64,000 bases of DNA from CAYSWV01 sp964434865 (GTDB lineage Bacteria > Cyanobacteriota > Cyanobacteriia > Thermostichales > Thermostichaceae), in assembly GCA_964434865.1 (NCBI GenBank), contig CAYSWV010000013.1, positions 1 through 64,000 on the forward strand, read 5' to 3'. Positions 27,270 through 35,743 of the stretch are shown in pieces. Every line of letters starts with the position of its first letter. Position 1 is the stretch's first letter. The notes beneath the pieces are model-generated. The model had not been told where the DNA came from. It saw nothing but the letters and a program-made list of their open reading frames with translations, and did no database searches. Position numbers and translations under genes: made by a program.

Positions 27270-27305
27270 GGTTGATACGGAAGTTTGAGTACCGCCTTAA
27301 AGTTT

Positions 27306-27379
27306 TACAAAAACTGCCTAGAAGGGCAAGAAAGAGTAGATTAAATTTACTCAAACATCTTACCGAGTTCCAGGCAGTT
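27306..27379 (-). terminator. Structured pstS-pstC intercistronic element (possible partial terminator)
   Basis: On the minus strand AACTGCCT and AGGCAGTT form a closing 8-bp stem (27372-27379 with 27312-27319) followed by TTTTGT. Inside is a smaller hairpin GAGTA...TACTC (27334-27352). It sits between pstS and pstC, where a partial terminator would let pstS be expressed more than the transporter genes. Confidence 0.5.
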
Positions 27380-27438
27380 ATAGAGTGATCTAGAGTTTGC
27401 TCAGACTCCGATCGAGCCATGAAGAGCAGCTCAAGCGT

Positions 27439-28419
27439 TTACTGGAACAATTCATCAATAGGAGTTCCAGGGGCTACACCTGAGAAGATGCTGCCAGTCT
27501 CAATGCCAGCTACTTTTTCCCGAGCAGTCTCATAAACAGAATCAGGTAGAGCAATGTAGCCTACTTCAGAAGAAGCTTCAGCAGCTACGTCCAGGTAGTA
27601 GTCAACAAACTCTTTAACTGAAGGCTTAGCTAGAGATGTGGCTCGTACATAGATGAACAAAGGACGAGACAACGGTGCATAGGTGCCATCCTTAACGGTT
27701 GCAGTACTAGGCGCAACACAGCCGCCACCACCATCAATCGCTAAGACGTCAAGCTTATCTGCGTTTTCTTCGAAGTAAGCTAAACCGAAGAATCCAAGTG
27801 CACCAGGGGTACTGGAGACACCGGTCACGATGACGTTGTCATCTTCACTAGGTGTGAAGTCAGTCCGGATATCATCTTCATCTAAGATCGCTTCGTTGAA
27901 GTAGTCGAATGTACCTGAGTCAGTTCCAGGACCAAACAAAGCCAGAGATGTGTCAGGGAAGCTACTGTCAACATCGCTCCAGTTAGTAATGGAACCCTCA
28001 GCATCAACATTCCACATGGTGTTGAGCTGCTCAACAGTCATACACTCAGGAACATCAGCATCTTTACCCACTACAACAGCTAGGCCGTCAAAAGCAACGG
28101 GCAGCTCAACGAAGTTGATCCCATTTTCTGTGCAAGTATCGATCTCACCCTGCTTGATGGGACGAGAGGCGTTAGAGATATCAGTCTCACCAGCACAGAA
28201 CTTCTTCATACCACCGCCAGTACCGCTAGTAGCAACGGATACATTGACGTCAGCATTAACAGACTTGAACTTTTCTGCAACCGCAATAGAGATGGGGGCA
28301 ACAGTACTTGATCCATCAACTACTACGGCGTCGTCTTGAGCAGATGCATTTCCAGCTGTCAGGGTGATAGAAGCAGCCAACAAAGCAAATGCGGGAGCAA
28401 ACGTTTTCTTGAGGCTCAT
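27439..28419 (-). CDS. pstS: Phosphate-binding periplasmic protein PstS
   Basis: Solute-binding protein with a classical Sec signal (MSLKKTFAPAFALLAASI... to ASAQ). Phosphate-binding loops are seen: VDGSSTVAPIS near the mature start, and SGTGGGMKKFCAG. The ATG at 28419 is chosen because AGGAG lies 8-9 bases upstream. ATGs at 28425 and 28452 are too close or upstream of this site. The length (about 326) is normal. It is the promoter-proximal gene, with a Pho-box-like array about 180 bases upstream. Confidence 0.94.
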   Translation of the reverse strand: MSLKKTFAPAFALLAASITLTAGNASAQDDAVVVDGSSTVAPISIAVAEKFKSVNADVNVSVATSGTGGGMKKFCAGETDISNASRPIKQGEIDTCTENGINFVELPVAFDGLAVVVGKDADVPECMTVEQLNTMWNVDAEGSITNWSDVDSSFPDTSLALFGPGTDSGTFDYFNEAILDEDDIRTDFTPSEDDNVIVTGVSSTPGALGFFGLAYFEENADKLDVLAIDGGGGCVAPSTATVKDGTYAPLSRPLFIYVRATSLAKPSVKEFVDYYLDVAAEASSEVGYIALPDSVYETAREKVAGIETGSIFSGVAPGTPIDELFQ

Positions 28420-28571
28420 GAACATTCTCCTTCTAGGTTTGGATGTGTCCATTAAAATCTGAACACTTGACCAGACGTGTTATGACCTTAAAGGTTCCAC
28501 TTAAGCCGCCTATCTACCCATGATTATGATCAACACAATCGCCTGTGATCCAAGAAATGGAGTCCTTGAAA

Positions 28572-28626
28572 AGAATACCTGAGTGTGATCCAGTACAGGT
28601 TAAATTCAGCTTATGGCTATGCTAAA
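28572..28626 (-). promoter_or_regulatory. Pho-box-like array and promoter of pstSCAB
   Basis: On the minus strand three 8-mers are spaced by exactly 3 bases: TTTAGCAT (28619-28626), CATAAGCT (28608-28615), TTTAACCT (28597-28604). Compared with the cyanobacterial consensus CTTAACCT they match at 5, 6 and 7 of 8 positions. A -10-like TATTCT (28572-28577) follows 19 bases later. This suggests control by an SphR/PhoB-type regulator under phosphate limitation. The rest of 28453-28880 holds nothing else recognised. Confidence 0.5.
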
Positions 28627-28880
28627 GATTAGTCGATTCAACCCTAATTCAATCCTGAAAGGTCCAGATCAGCTGAAAAATAAGCGACTCTAAGTCTAGC
28701 CATATAGGTGGTGATTAATAGGTGATCAGTAGGTGGCGATCAGGTTTGCGGTTGCTTGAATCTAGACTAAGACTTGGACTCCTGAGTCAAAAGTGTCAGG
28801 ATAGTTTGGAGTCAATGAGCGTTCAAGGGTCTCAGAGCTTAGGTCTGTTGTTTGTGATCAGGTATGGAGTTTAGCAGAGA

Positions 28881-30086
28881 ATGAATCGATTCTGGGAACT
28901 TGTCAAAGTCTTTGCACGGTTGGGCACCGTTGGGTTTGGCGGTCCCCAGGCTCACATTGCTATGCAAAACGATGAGGCTGTCGTTCGCCGCCAATGGTTA
29001 ACCCCCGAGCAATTTAGTGAAGGGATCGCCATTTGTGAGATGCTGCCCGGTCCTGCTTCAACTCAACTGGGTATCTACATTGGCTATTTGCGGGGGGGCT
29101 ATCTGGGGGCTTTAGTGGCTGGGATTGCCTTCATCGCGCCAGCTTATCTGATTGTTGTACTCTTATCCTGGATCTATTTCAAATTTCAAACGGTACCTCA
29201 ATGGCAGGCTATCTTTACAGGTATTGCACCCGTCGTCGTAGCGGTTATCCTCGCTTTTTGCTGGAAGCTGGGCCGCAAAACGATTAAAGATGGGTATCGC
29301 GCTGGCATTGCAATCGGGGTGTTTGCAGCAACTGTATTGCCTCACTATTGGAGTTTGATGCCTCGGATATCTACAGTGTGGCTCTTTATTATGGCCGCTA
29401 TCATTGGCCTGATCTTGTTTGGTCCTAAAGGATGGGGGCGCTCACCGGATTTACGGGCCCACTGGTTACTGGGATGGATCTTAACAACAGCCCCAGCCGA
29501 TTGGATAGCCACGGTGAGCTTTTGGGGGTGGCCTGAGCTGCAGAGTCAATTTTGGCCGCTGTGCTTGTTTTTTCTCAAAGTGGGTAGTGCTGTTTTTGGA
29601 GGTGGTTTAGTGATCATCCCTTTTATCCAGGGCGAAGTAGTGGATCAATTAGGATGGCTGACTGAATCAGAATTTATTGATGGTGTTGCGATTGGCCAAC
29701 TCTCCCCAGGTCCTGTCGTGCTAACAGCTGCCTTTATTGGCTATAAAGTGGCCGGTCTGATGGGATCGCTAGTAGCCACTGTGTCTATTTTTGCACCATC
29801 TTTTGGCTTTATTATGGTGGCCAGTCCTTTAATGCATCGAGGGCGGCAAAATGCTTGGGTTAAAGGGGCTCTACAAGGGATCACCCCTGCAGCCTTAGGG
29901 GCTATTGCTGGAGCCGCGATTCCAATGGGGCAACAAGCGCTACTCCATGAAGCCTGGGTTGTGACAGGGTGCTCAGTGCTGATTTTAGCAGGTAGCTTAG
30001 TGGGGTTGCTCCGGTATAAACTGCCTACGTGGCAGTTAGTGCCTGCTGGAGCCATTGCCGGTATTCTAATCGGTCAGCTTGTCTGA
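28881..30086 (+). CDS. chrA: Chromate transporter (ChrA, CHR family)
   Basis: The 401-residue membrane protein contains two homologous CHR halves. The first starts FARLGTVGFGGPQAHIAM with EMLPGPASTQLGIYIGY, the second starts FLKVGSAVFGGGLVIIPF with QLSPGPVVLTAAFIGYK. Each has the conserved GGP/GGG and PGP elements and about five to six hydrophobic segments. The family exports chromate, and sulfate is the chemically similar anion. The real substrate here is unknown. Its end overlaps the convergent CPBP gene by 21 bases. Confidence 0.9.
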   Translation: MNRFWELVKVFARLGTVGFGGPQAHIAMQNDEAVVRRQWLTPEQFSEGIAICEMLPGPASTQLGIYIGYLRGGYLGALVAGIAFIAPAYLIVVLLSWIYFKFQTVPQWQAIFTGIAPVVVAVILAFCWKLGRKTIKDGYRAGIAIGVFAATVLPHYWSLMPRISTVWLFIMAAIIGLILFGPKGWGRSPDLRAHWLLGWILTTAPADWIATVSFWGWPELQSQFWPLCLFFLKVGSAVFGGGLVIIPFIQGEVVDQLGWLTESEFIDGVAIGQLSPGPVVLTAAFIGYKVAGLMGSLVATVSIFAPSFGFIMVASPLMHRGRQNAWVKGALQGITPAALGAIAGAAIPMGQQALLHEAWVVTGCSVLILAGSLVGLLRYKLPTWQLVPAGAIAGILIGQLV

Positions 30087-30953
30087 GGATCGGGTTAACC
30101 CAAACCAGAGATAACCAAAGGCCACCGCCCTAATCAAAAAATTTAGCACAATAGCGGTAGCATCCACCTGATCGACTGTCAGTAAGGCTGGGGTTTCTAG
30201 TGTTGCGTTTTCATAGGTTATTAGTAGAGCTGGGAACAAGTTATTAGCGGCGTGTAATCCAATGGCTAGCTCCAGTCGATCATCTTTAAGGGTGATCCAG
30301 GCTGTCAAATAGCCGAAACAAAGATAGAAGAGGGTCAAAGGTAACCATCCATAGCTCAGCTCAGGGTTACCTAGATGTGGCACTAAAAAAATAAAACTTG
30401 AAATTGAACATAGCAACCAAGTTTTTCGAGTTAAGAGTCCCAAGCCCTGGATCACATATCCTCGAAAAAACAATTCTTCAGTTGTGGTTTGAATTGGTGT
30501 TAGTAGTACAATAAAGCCCAGGAATTTGAACCACTCTGATCCATGACTTGTGAAGCGAAGCCAATCTGGATCTTGGAGCAAAGCTAGGAGTACAGGCACA
30601 ACCATTAAAATAAACCAGACGCCTAAGCTTTTCAGAACTCGCAAGTATTGGATCGAGGCCTGATAACTAATTAAAGTGAGTAGAGATCTACGATGAACTA
30701 GAGTCATGACCAACCATAATCCCAAGAGCCAAAACCCAAACGGCAGATGAATCACAATGTAGTTGAGTAAAGGATCGATGATTTCAAATTGCGCTTCAGT
30801 TTGAATAGCTAATCCAGTTTCTAGTAAGGTGGTTAGGAGCATGATGGAACCCGTCATCCACACGGTCAGAATTAGAGTAATGCCCATAACATACCGCCAC
30901 CACTCGTTTTGGCCTAAGTCAGTGGCATCTAAATAGGATTGCTGTAGCTTCAT
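30066..30953 (-). CDS. CPBP-family intramembrane metalloprotease
   Basis: Multi-pass membrane protein with the CPBP (Abi/CAAX protease-like) motifs: TTEELFFRGYVI (EExxxR), HLGNPE (His of motif 2) and GLHAANNLFPALL (HxxxN/D-like). These residues place the catalytic glutamates and histidines in the membrane. ATG at 30953 (MKLQQSYLD) is preferred. TTG at 30986 would add 11 residues. Substrate unknown. Confidence 0.85.
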   Translation of the reverse strand: MKLQQSYLDATDLGQNEWWRYVMGITLILTVWMTGSIMLLTTLLETGLAIQTEAQFEIIDPLLNYIVIHLPFGFWLLGLWLVMTLVHRRSLLTLISYQASIQYLRVLKSLGVWFILMVVPVLLALLQDPDWLRFTSHGSEWFKFLGFIVLLTPIQTTTEELFFRGYVIQGLGLLTRKTWLLCSISSFIFLVPHLGNPELSYGWLPLTLFYLCFGYLTAWITLKDDRLELAIGLHAANNLFPALLITYENATLETPALLTVDQVDATAIVLNFLIRAVAFGYLWFGLTRSSDKLTD

Positions 30954-31138
30954 AGGGTGAAGGATCCGGTTAAAACTAACATTCAAGTTAAACTATGACT
31001 TCAGATCCACTTGAGTGTATTTTGATCAAGCCTGTTTTGAAATCTATCCTCATACCCCATCATCAACATAGTTTTTGGAGCGAACAACATGATACGCTTT
31101 GTCCCAGATTAAGTTTGTTCTCTCTAGAGGGTCCATCT

Positions 31139-31660
31139 GTGATTGATCTGTCGCTTATTCCGGCTCAACCCAAGCCTGGTGTACTCAATGTCTTAATTGA
31201 AATTCCGGGCGGGAGCAAAAACAAGTATGAGTTTGATAAAGACATGGGGGCTATGGCGCTTGATCGGGTGTTGTACTCCTCAGTGGTTTATCCCTGCGAC
31301 TATGGTTTTATCCCCAATACTCTAGCAGGTGATGGTGATCCTTTAGATGGTTTAGTCCTGATGGATCAACCCACCTTTCCAGGTTGCGTGATTCCCGCTC
31401 GACCTTTAGGCATGCTTGAGATGATCGATGGCGGTGATCCAGATGAAAAATTACTCTGTGTCCCAGTCAAAGATCCCCGCTATGCCAATGTTAAGCAGTT
31501 ATCTGATATTGCTCAACATCGTTTGGATGAAATTGCTGAGTTTTTTGGCACTTATAAGCGACTGGAGAAAAAAGAAACCATCATCCAAGGCTGGAAAGAT
31601 CTAGACGCTACCACTAAAGTGATTGAGGCTAGCCTACAAGCCTATCAAGCCAACTCCTGA
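31139..31660 (+). CDS. ppa: Inorganic pyrophosphatase (family I)
   Basis: Hydrolyses pyrophosphate to phosphate and so drives biosynthesis. The 173-residue protein has the family I signature DGDPLDGLV and the catalytic set VVYPCDYGFIPNT, VKDPRYANV. The frame is open further upstream to TTG at 30995, but family alignments begin at IDLSLIPAQPKPG. The GTG at 31139 has AGAGGG eight or so bases upstream, so it is the likely start. Confidence 0.95.
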   Translation: MIDLSLIPAQPKPGVLNVLIEIPGGSKNKYEFDKDMGAMALDRVLYSSVVYPCDYGFIPNTLAGDGDPLDGLVLMDQPTFPGCVIPARPLGMLEMIDGGDPDEKLLCVPVKDPRYANVKQLSDIAQHRLDEIAEFFGTYKRLEKKETIIQGWKDLDATTKVIEASLQAYQANS

Positions 31661-31673
31661 GTGTAACTGTTTT

Positions 31674-31733
31674 AAGATCCCTCAAGCTCTCGGGCCAGAC
31701 TAGCCATCGTCTTGGGGGATCTTGAGATGGGTC
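31674..31733. terminator. Inverted repeat between convergent ppa and the OB-fold/PspA-like gene
   Basis: AAGATCCCTCAAG (31674-31686) pairs with CTTGGGGGATCTT (31721-31733) over 13 bp with one T-G wobble and a 34-base loop. It lies between two convergent genes and may stop transcription from both sides. No long T run follows. Confidence 0.45.
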
Positions 31734-31770
31734 ATGGAAAAATAGCTTGTTTGAAGCTTAGTTGACCACT

Positions 31771-32634
31771 TTAATGGCTCAGTGCATCCCATTGATCTAA
31801 CTGATGCCGCAGATCACTCACCTGGGCTTGTGTCACTTCTAACGTCTTTTGCAGGTCTTGAGCTTTCTGATGAAACCGTTTCTTCTCCACTAAGGCTTGT
31901 TTAGCTAGATCTTCTTCATTTTGCTGCATGGCTTGCTCGGCTCGTTGAAACCACTCATCAGCTTTCATCTGAGCTTCGGCATAGTCTCGTTCTAGCTGCT
32001 TTTGAGTGGCCAGAGTTGTAGTCAATGTTTCCTGGAGTTGTTTGTTAGAGACTTTGCGTGGAGTGGCTGGCTTGGCAACGTGCTTCCGCTTCATCGCCCT
32101 GATGGCTCCCATAACTAGCAAAGCTCCCCCTACTCCAATCGCGGGTCCAGTCCAGTTGGGTAAGGGAGTGGGAGGCGGTGCATAGAGACCGTTACCTTGA
32201 GCAATAGCTTGAGTTTCAGCATAGTCATAGGCCGCGCTTTTACCTGGTGGAATCTGCCAGGGGGTCTCGACCAAGCCAGCTTCTAGCATTTGCAAATTGA
32301 CCATCACACCATCAGCGGAGAGGTAACCATAATGGATATCACCCAGCCGGAAAGCAGGTTCAAAGGTCACTAAAGTCCCTGCGGGTACTAACTGGTTTAA
32401 GTGGTCGGTCGCTGCAAGATCCCAATTTCCGTCTAACGGAGGTCGAATATAGGCTAGATTCACAATCAATTGCTGTCCATTAAAATCAACCAGCAAATGA
32501 TCACCATCTAAGATGTCAATGACAACACCCTCTAAAGTTTGGGCCTGGACGGATGTTGCAAAGGCTAACACTGACATCGATACCAGAGATCCCCTTAGGA
32601 CGGGGTTGATCAACCTGTTGTGTTGTTTAACCAT
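31771..32634 (-). CDS. Thermonuclease-like OB-fold protein fused to a PspA/Vipp1-like helical domain
   Basis: The 287-residue protein has a Sec-type signal peptide (1-31, ending SVQAQ), then a thermonuclease-like OB-fold (about 32-155) with VVIDILDGDHLLV and LSADGVMVNLQMLEAGLV. The SNase catalytic Arg35, Glu43 and Arg87 equivalents are not visible, so nuclease activity is unlikely. A transmembrane segment (163-182; AIGVGGALLVMGAIRAM) follows with positive residues after it. The C-terminal part (195-285) is coiled coil and strongly resembles PspA/Vipp1 (ADEWFQRAEQAMQQNEEDLAKQAL split as ADEWFQRAEQAM and NEEDLAKQAL). Predicted topology: OB-fold outside, PspA-like helix in the cytoplasm. The function is inferred to be membrane or envelope stress related, with low certainty. 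Confidence 0.72.
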   Translation of the reverse strand: MVKQHNRLINPVLRGSLVSMSVLAFATSVQAQTLEGVVIDILDGDHLLVDFNGQQLIVNLAYIRPPLDGNWDLAATDHLNQLVPAGTLVTFEPAFRLGDIHYGYLSADGVMVNLQMLEAGLVETPWQIPPGKSAAYDYAETQAIAQGNGLYAPPPTPLPNWTGPAIGVGGALLVMGAIRAMKRKHVAKPATPRKVSNKQLQETLTTTLATQKQLERDYAEAQMKADEWFQRAEQAMQQNEEDLAKQALVEKKRFHQKAQDLQKTLEVTQAQVSDLRHQLDQWDALSH

Positions 32635-33021
32635 AGAATTTAGGTGCTTACAGCTATAGGACAGTATTCAACAAGTAACCACACTCAAAAACCAAGTGTT
32701 GTGTCTGTTGTAGCACTCCTTTACCGAACTCATCAGGATCTAAGCATGGTCTAGTCTGACTTCAGATCTATTCTATAAGTTTGATCTATCAGTTTAAAGG
32801 ATGAGGCTCAATAGAGCTAGCTAGCTTTGAATATTATTCGGGTTGATGAATGCACAGTTATTGTAGACTTGTAGGAGGGTTGAATACTCCTTTAAACCTT
32901 GACTTCGCACTAATCTATGCTTGACTTAGCTCATTGTTAGCTTAATCATCATGTTAGCTTAATCATCAATTGGGTCAGGCTCTAGAAAACTATTGATCTA
33001 GGCGATTGATCGTGATCTAGG
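32635..33021. other. Intergenic region with two short tandem duplications
   Basis: 387 AT-rich bases. A 17-bp unit (TGTTAGCTTAATCATCA) is repeated exactly at 32935-32951 and 32952-32968. A 19-bp near-duplication (32994-33012 and 33013-33031) overlaps the stop of the CheA gene. No gene, RNA or terminator was recognised. Confidence 0.6.
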
Positions 33022-35709
33022 TTATTGATCGAGCAATGACCGAACTAGTGTAATGAGATCCTGTGTTGAAAAGCCTTTGGTTAAATAATCAGTGGCTCCA
33101 ACACGACGTGCTTCACGACTCCATTCTTCCGATAATCTAGACGAAATTACCAAGATGGGTAAGGTTAATCCAGCCCCGCGACATTGATCAATCAAGGTAA
33201 AACCATCCATACGAGGCATCTCAATATCTGTGATCAATAAATCAGGATGGCCTTGAGTTTGGAGCCATTGCCAAGCTTCAACCCCATCAGCACAGGTACT
33301 AACACTATAGCCATAGCTAGTTAAACTGGCTTCAATCCGGCGGCGCATCAGGGCAGCATCATCTACAACTAGAATTGATCGGCCAGCTCGGGGTTGCACG
33401 GTGGGGGCTAGGGTAGTGATTGCAGGTAGTTGTGGCACCGGTAATGAAGATTGGGTAATCAAAGCAATCGGATCTAATACAGGAATCAAGCGGCCATCAG
33501 GTTGAAGACTAACCCCTAGGAGACCTGCAGGTGGGTTGAGGGGATGAGGAATAGACTGAATTAAAAGTTCACTTTGCCCTAAGAGTTCATCTGCAATTAA
33601 CCAGGCTGATCCCTCATTGGGGGTTCCAGGGTGAGTACAGATAGCCACAGCATCCTCTGTAAAGCCATCACGAGCCTCCGTTCGCAGCCACAGGGTGGCC
33701 AGATCAATGGCTACAGAAGCTACGGTTTCAGTTTGAATGATCCATTCTTTGCGAGCACCTCGAGTGATTTGCTGATAGTCCAAGACTTCTAAGAGACTAG
33801 TCGAGGCGGTTTCATCGCTAGGGATTGCCATCGTTTGAGAGCCGACTCGGATTAAAATGCATTGAACTAATAAGTGTGGTACTGGGATTTCAATAGTATA
33901 AAGGGTACCCTGCCCCACCACGCTACGCAAACTGAGTTGTCCATCTAAGGCCTGAATCTGGCTGGCTACCACATCCATCCCGACACCCCGACCGGAGATA
34001 TCTGAAACCTCAGATCGAGACGAGAATCCAGGTTGACAGAGTACAGCCAAGAGCTGCTCAGGTGTTTGGGTAGCGGTTAAGGGCATTCCTTTTTGGTGAG
34101 CTAGCTGAGCAATATGGTCAGGATCAATGCCTTTTCCATCATCTTGAACTAGCAGCCGATATAAGTTGCCTCGACGTTGGAGGGTCATCTGAATGGTACC
34201 TTGAGAGAGTTTACCGGCATCGGTCCGCTCGGCTGGCGACTCTAGGCCATGATCAAAGGCATTACGGATGAGGTGGAGTAAGACCGGTTCTAATTGCTGA
34301 ACCGTGCCAGCATCTAATTCTAAAGTTTCACCTCGGATGATCAATTGAGCCGGCTTATGATAACGAGTTGTGAGATCTCGTAGGATACTACGCACTTTAA
34401 ACCCAATGGTTCGGAAGGAAACCAAGCGGCTGGATTCAATGGTGCGCTGAAGGCGGTGGATAGTTTTGTTGAGTTGTTGCAGCGTTAATTCAGTTTGTTG
34501 GGCTGTTTTTTCGGCTTCAGCTCCTATTTCTGATAGGCGGAGACTATTTTCCAGTAAGCGATTTATGGTTAAATACCCTTGCCGGTATTGTTCAGTGGCA
34601 GGGGTATCTTCCTGATCAGTGAGACTATTCAGCAATGCGTAATCATCTTGCATCTGCCGGAGTTGAGTAATGTAATAGGTACTCTCTTGAGCCAAGAGTA
34701 ACAATGGTCGGAGTTGAGCTTGAAGTGACTTAAACAGTTCTTGAGACGTCCGCACAGTTAGTAGTGTATCAACCGTATCTTTAGCAGAAGCATCCAACCG
34801 CTGCAGGGGAACAGCAATTTGAACGTCAGGGATTGGATCAGCAGCAGATGTGGGAGCTGCCATCGATGGGGCCGCAGTTGCTGGAGTTGGCATCGATGGA
34901 GCCGCAGTCACTTGAGGTCGGCGTTTGAGGGCTTCAGGAATGACCCCCCCTCGTTTAGCGGAGGTCTTTAAAAGGTTGAGGTATTGGGGCCATGTATTTT
35001 GCCAAAACAGAGGTTCCAGCCGATCAAATAAAACCTGACTCCGTTTCAATAAACGTTTCCACTCTGGTGAAAATTGTAGATCTTGGCCAATATCTCCCAA
35101 CTGCTGAAGGGTCTCTTGGGCCGTTTCAATCACTTCAGTAGCCACTGTTGTGCCTTCACTGGGTAGCTGTTCTAGAGCCATTTCCAAATCAAGCACAACT
35201 AGATCGAAGCCTTGTTCTGCAAACTCTTGCCATAGCTGCACCTGCTCGTTCCAATCCCCTAAGTACTCAGTTTGAATGGTTTGCTTAAGGGTTTCAATTT
35301 GTTGAATCGAGGGTTGAACAGCTTCTGTAGCTGGGGGTCCCAAAGCTTTGATCTGAACACTACTAGCTAATAATTCGCCGGCTTCCAGAAGCATCGCTGC
35401 CAAGTGCCCATCTTCAAGGGGTGGAGCTGTATCTAAATACCGTAATTCTGAGAGTAAATCTTCTAAGACCGTAGCAACCTGTAATACGGCATCGGCCCGC
35501 ACCGTCACGGCCCCACCTTTGATCGTGTGAATATAACGATAGAGTTCTTGAATATCTGCTTTCCAGGAGCCAACCTGCAGCCGCTGTGATAGATCTAAAT
35601 AGCTCTGCAAATACCCCTGAGTATCCACCTCAAACATGGTTCGTAGCTCTTGCTGCAGCTGCGCCTCAACCGGATCTAGGATATCAGTAGACATATCTGG
35701 GCTTGACAT
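33022..35709 (-). CDS. CheA-type hybrid histidine kinase of the pilus taxis cluster
   Basis: The 895-residue protein corresponds to the PilL/TaxAY-type kinase of cyanobacterial pilus taxis. Order: Hpt domain (about 10-115; phosphoacceptor His in YIHTIKGGAVTV), a linker, HATPase (about 450-600; LIRNAFDHGLESPAERTDAG split as HLIRNAFDHGLESP, GRGVGMDVV), CheW-like regulatory domain (about 610-745), and a C-terminal receiver (about 775-893; SILVVDDAALMRRR, DLLITDIEMPRMDG). It autophosphorylates and signals to pilus motors through CheY-type partners. It is the last gene of the operon. Confidence 0.92.
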   Translation of the reverse strand: MSSPDMSTDILDPVEAQLQQELRTMFEVDTQGYLQSYLDLSQRLQVGSWKADIQELYRYIHTIKGGAVTVRADAVLQVATVLEDLLSELRYLDTAPPLEDGHLAAMLLEAGELLASSVQIKALGPPATEAVQPSIQQIETLKQTIQTEYLGDWNEQVQLWQEFAEQGFDLVVLDLEMALEQLPSEGTTVATEVIETAQETLQQLGDIGQDLQFSPEWKRLLKRSQVLFDRLEPLFWQNTWPQYLNLLKTSAKRGGVIPEALKRRPQVTAAPSMPTPATAAPSMAAPTSAADPIPDVQIAVPLQRLDASAKDTVDTLLTVRTSQELFKSLQAQLRPLLLLAQESTYYITQLRQMQDDYALLNSLTDQEDTPATEQYRQGYLTINRLLENSLRLSEIGAEAEKTAQQTELTLQQLNKTIHRLQRTIESSRLVSFRTIGFKVRSILRDLTTRYHKPAQLIIRGETLELDAGTVQQLEPVLLHLIRNAFDHGLESPAERTDAGKLSQGTIQMTLQRRGNLYRLLVQDDGKGIDPDHIAQLAHQKGMPLTATQTPEQLLAVLCQPGFSSRSEVSDISGRGVGMDVVASQIQALDGQLSLRSVVGQGTLYTIEIPVPHLLVQCILIRVGSQTMAIPSDETASTSLLEVLDYQQITRGARKEWIIQTETVASVAIDLATLWLRTEARDGFTEDAVAICTHPGTPNEGSAWLIADELLGQSELLIQSIPHPLNPPAGLLGVSLQPDGRLIPVLDPIALITQSSLPVPQLPAITTLAPTVQPRAGRSILVVDDAALMRRRIEASLTSYGYSVSTCADGVEAWQWLQTQGHPDLLITDIEMPRMDGFTLIDQCRGAGLTLPILVISSRLSEEWSREARRVGATDYLTKGFSTQDLITLVRSLLDQ

Positions 35710-35743
35710 GGGGTGCTCCTGTAAAGTTGGCGGTAGCTTCAGA

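Noticed and set aside
30995..31138. N-terminal extension of the pyrophosphatase
   Set aside because: The frame is open, but family proteins start at IDLSLIP and a ribosome-binding site precedes the GTG at 31139.
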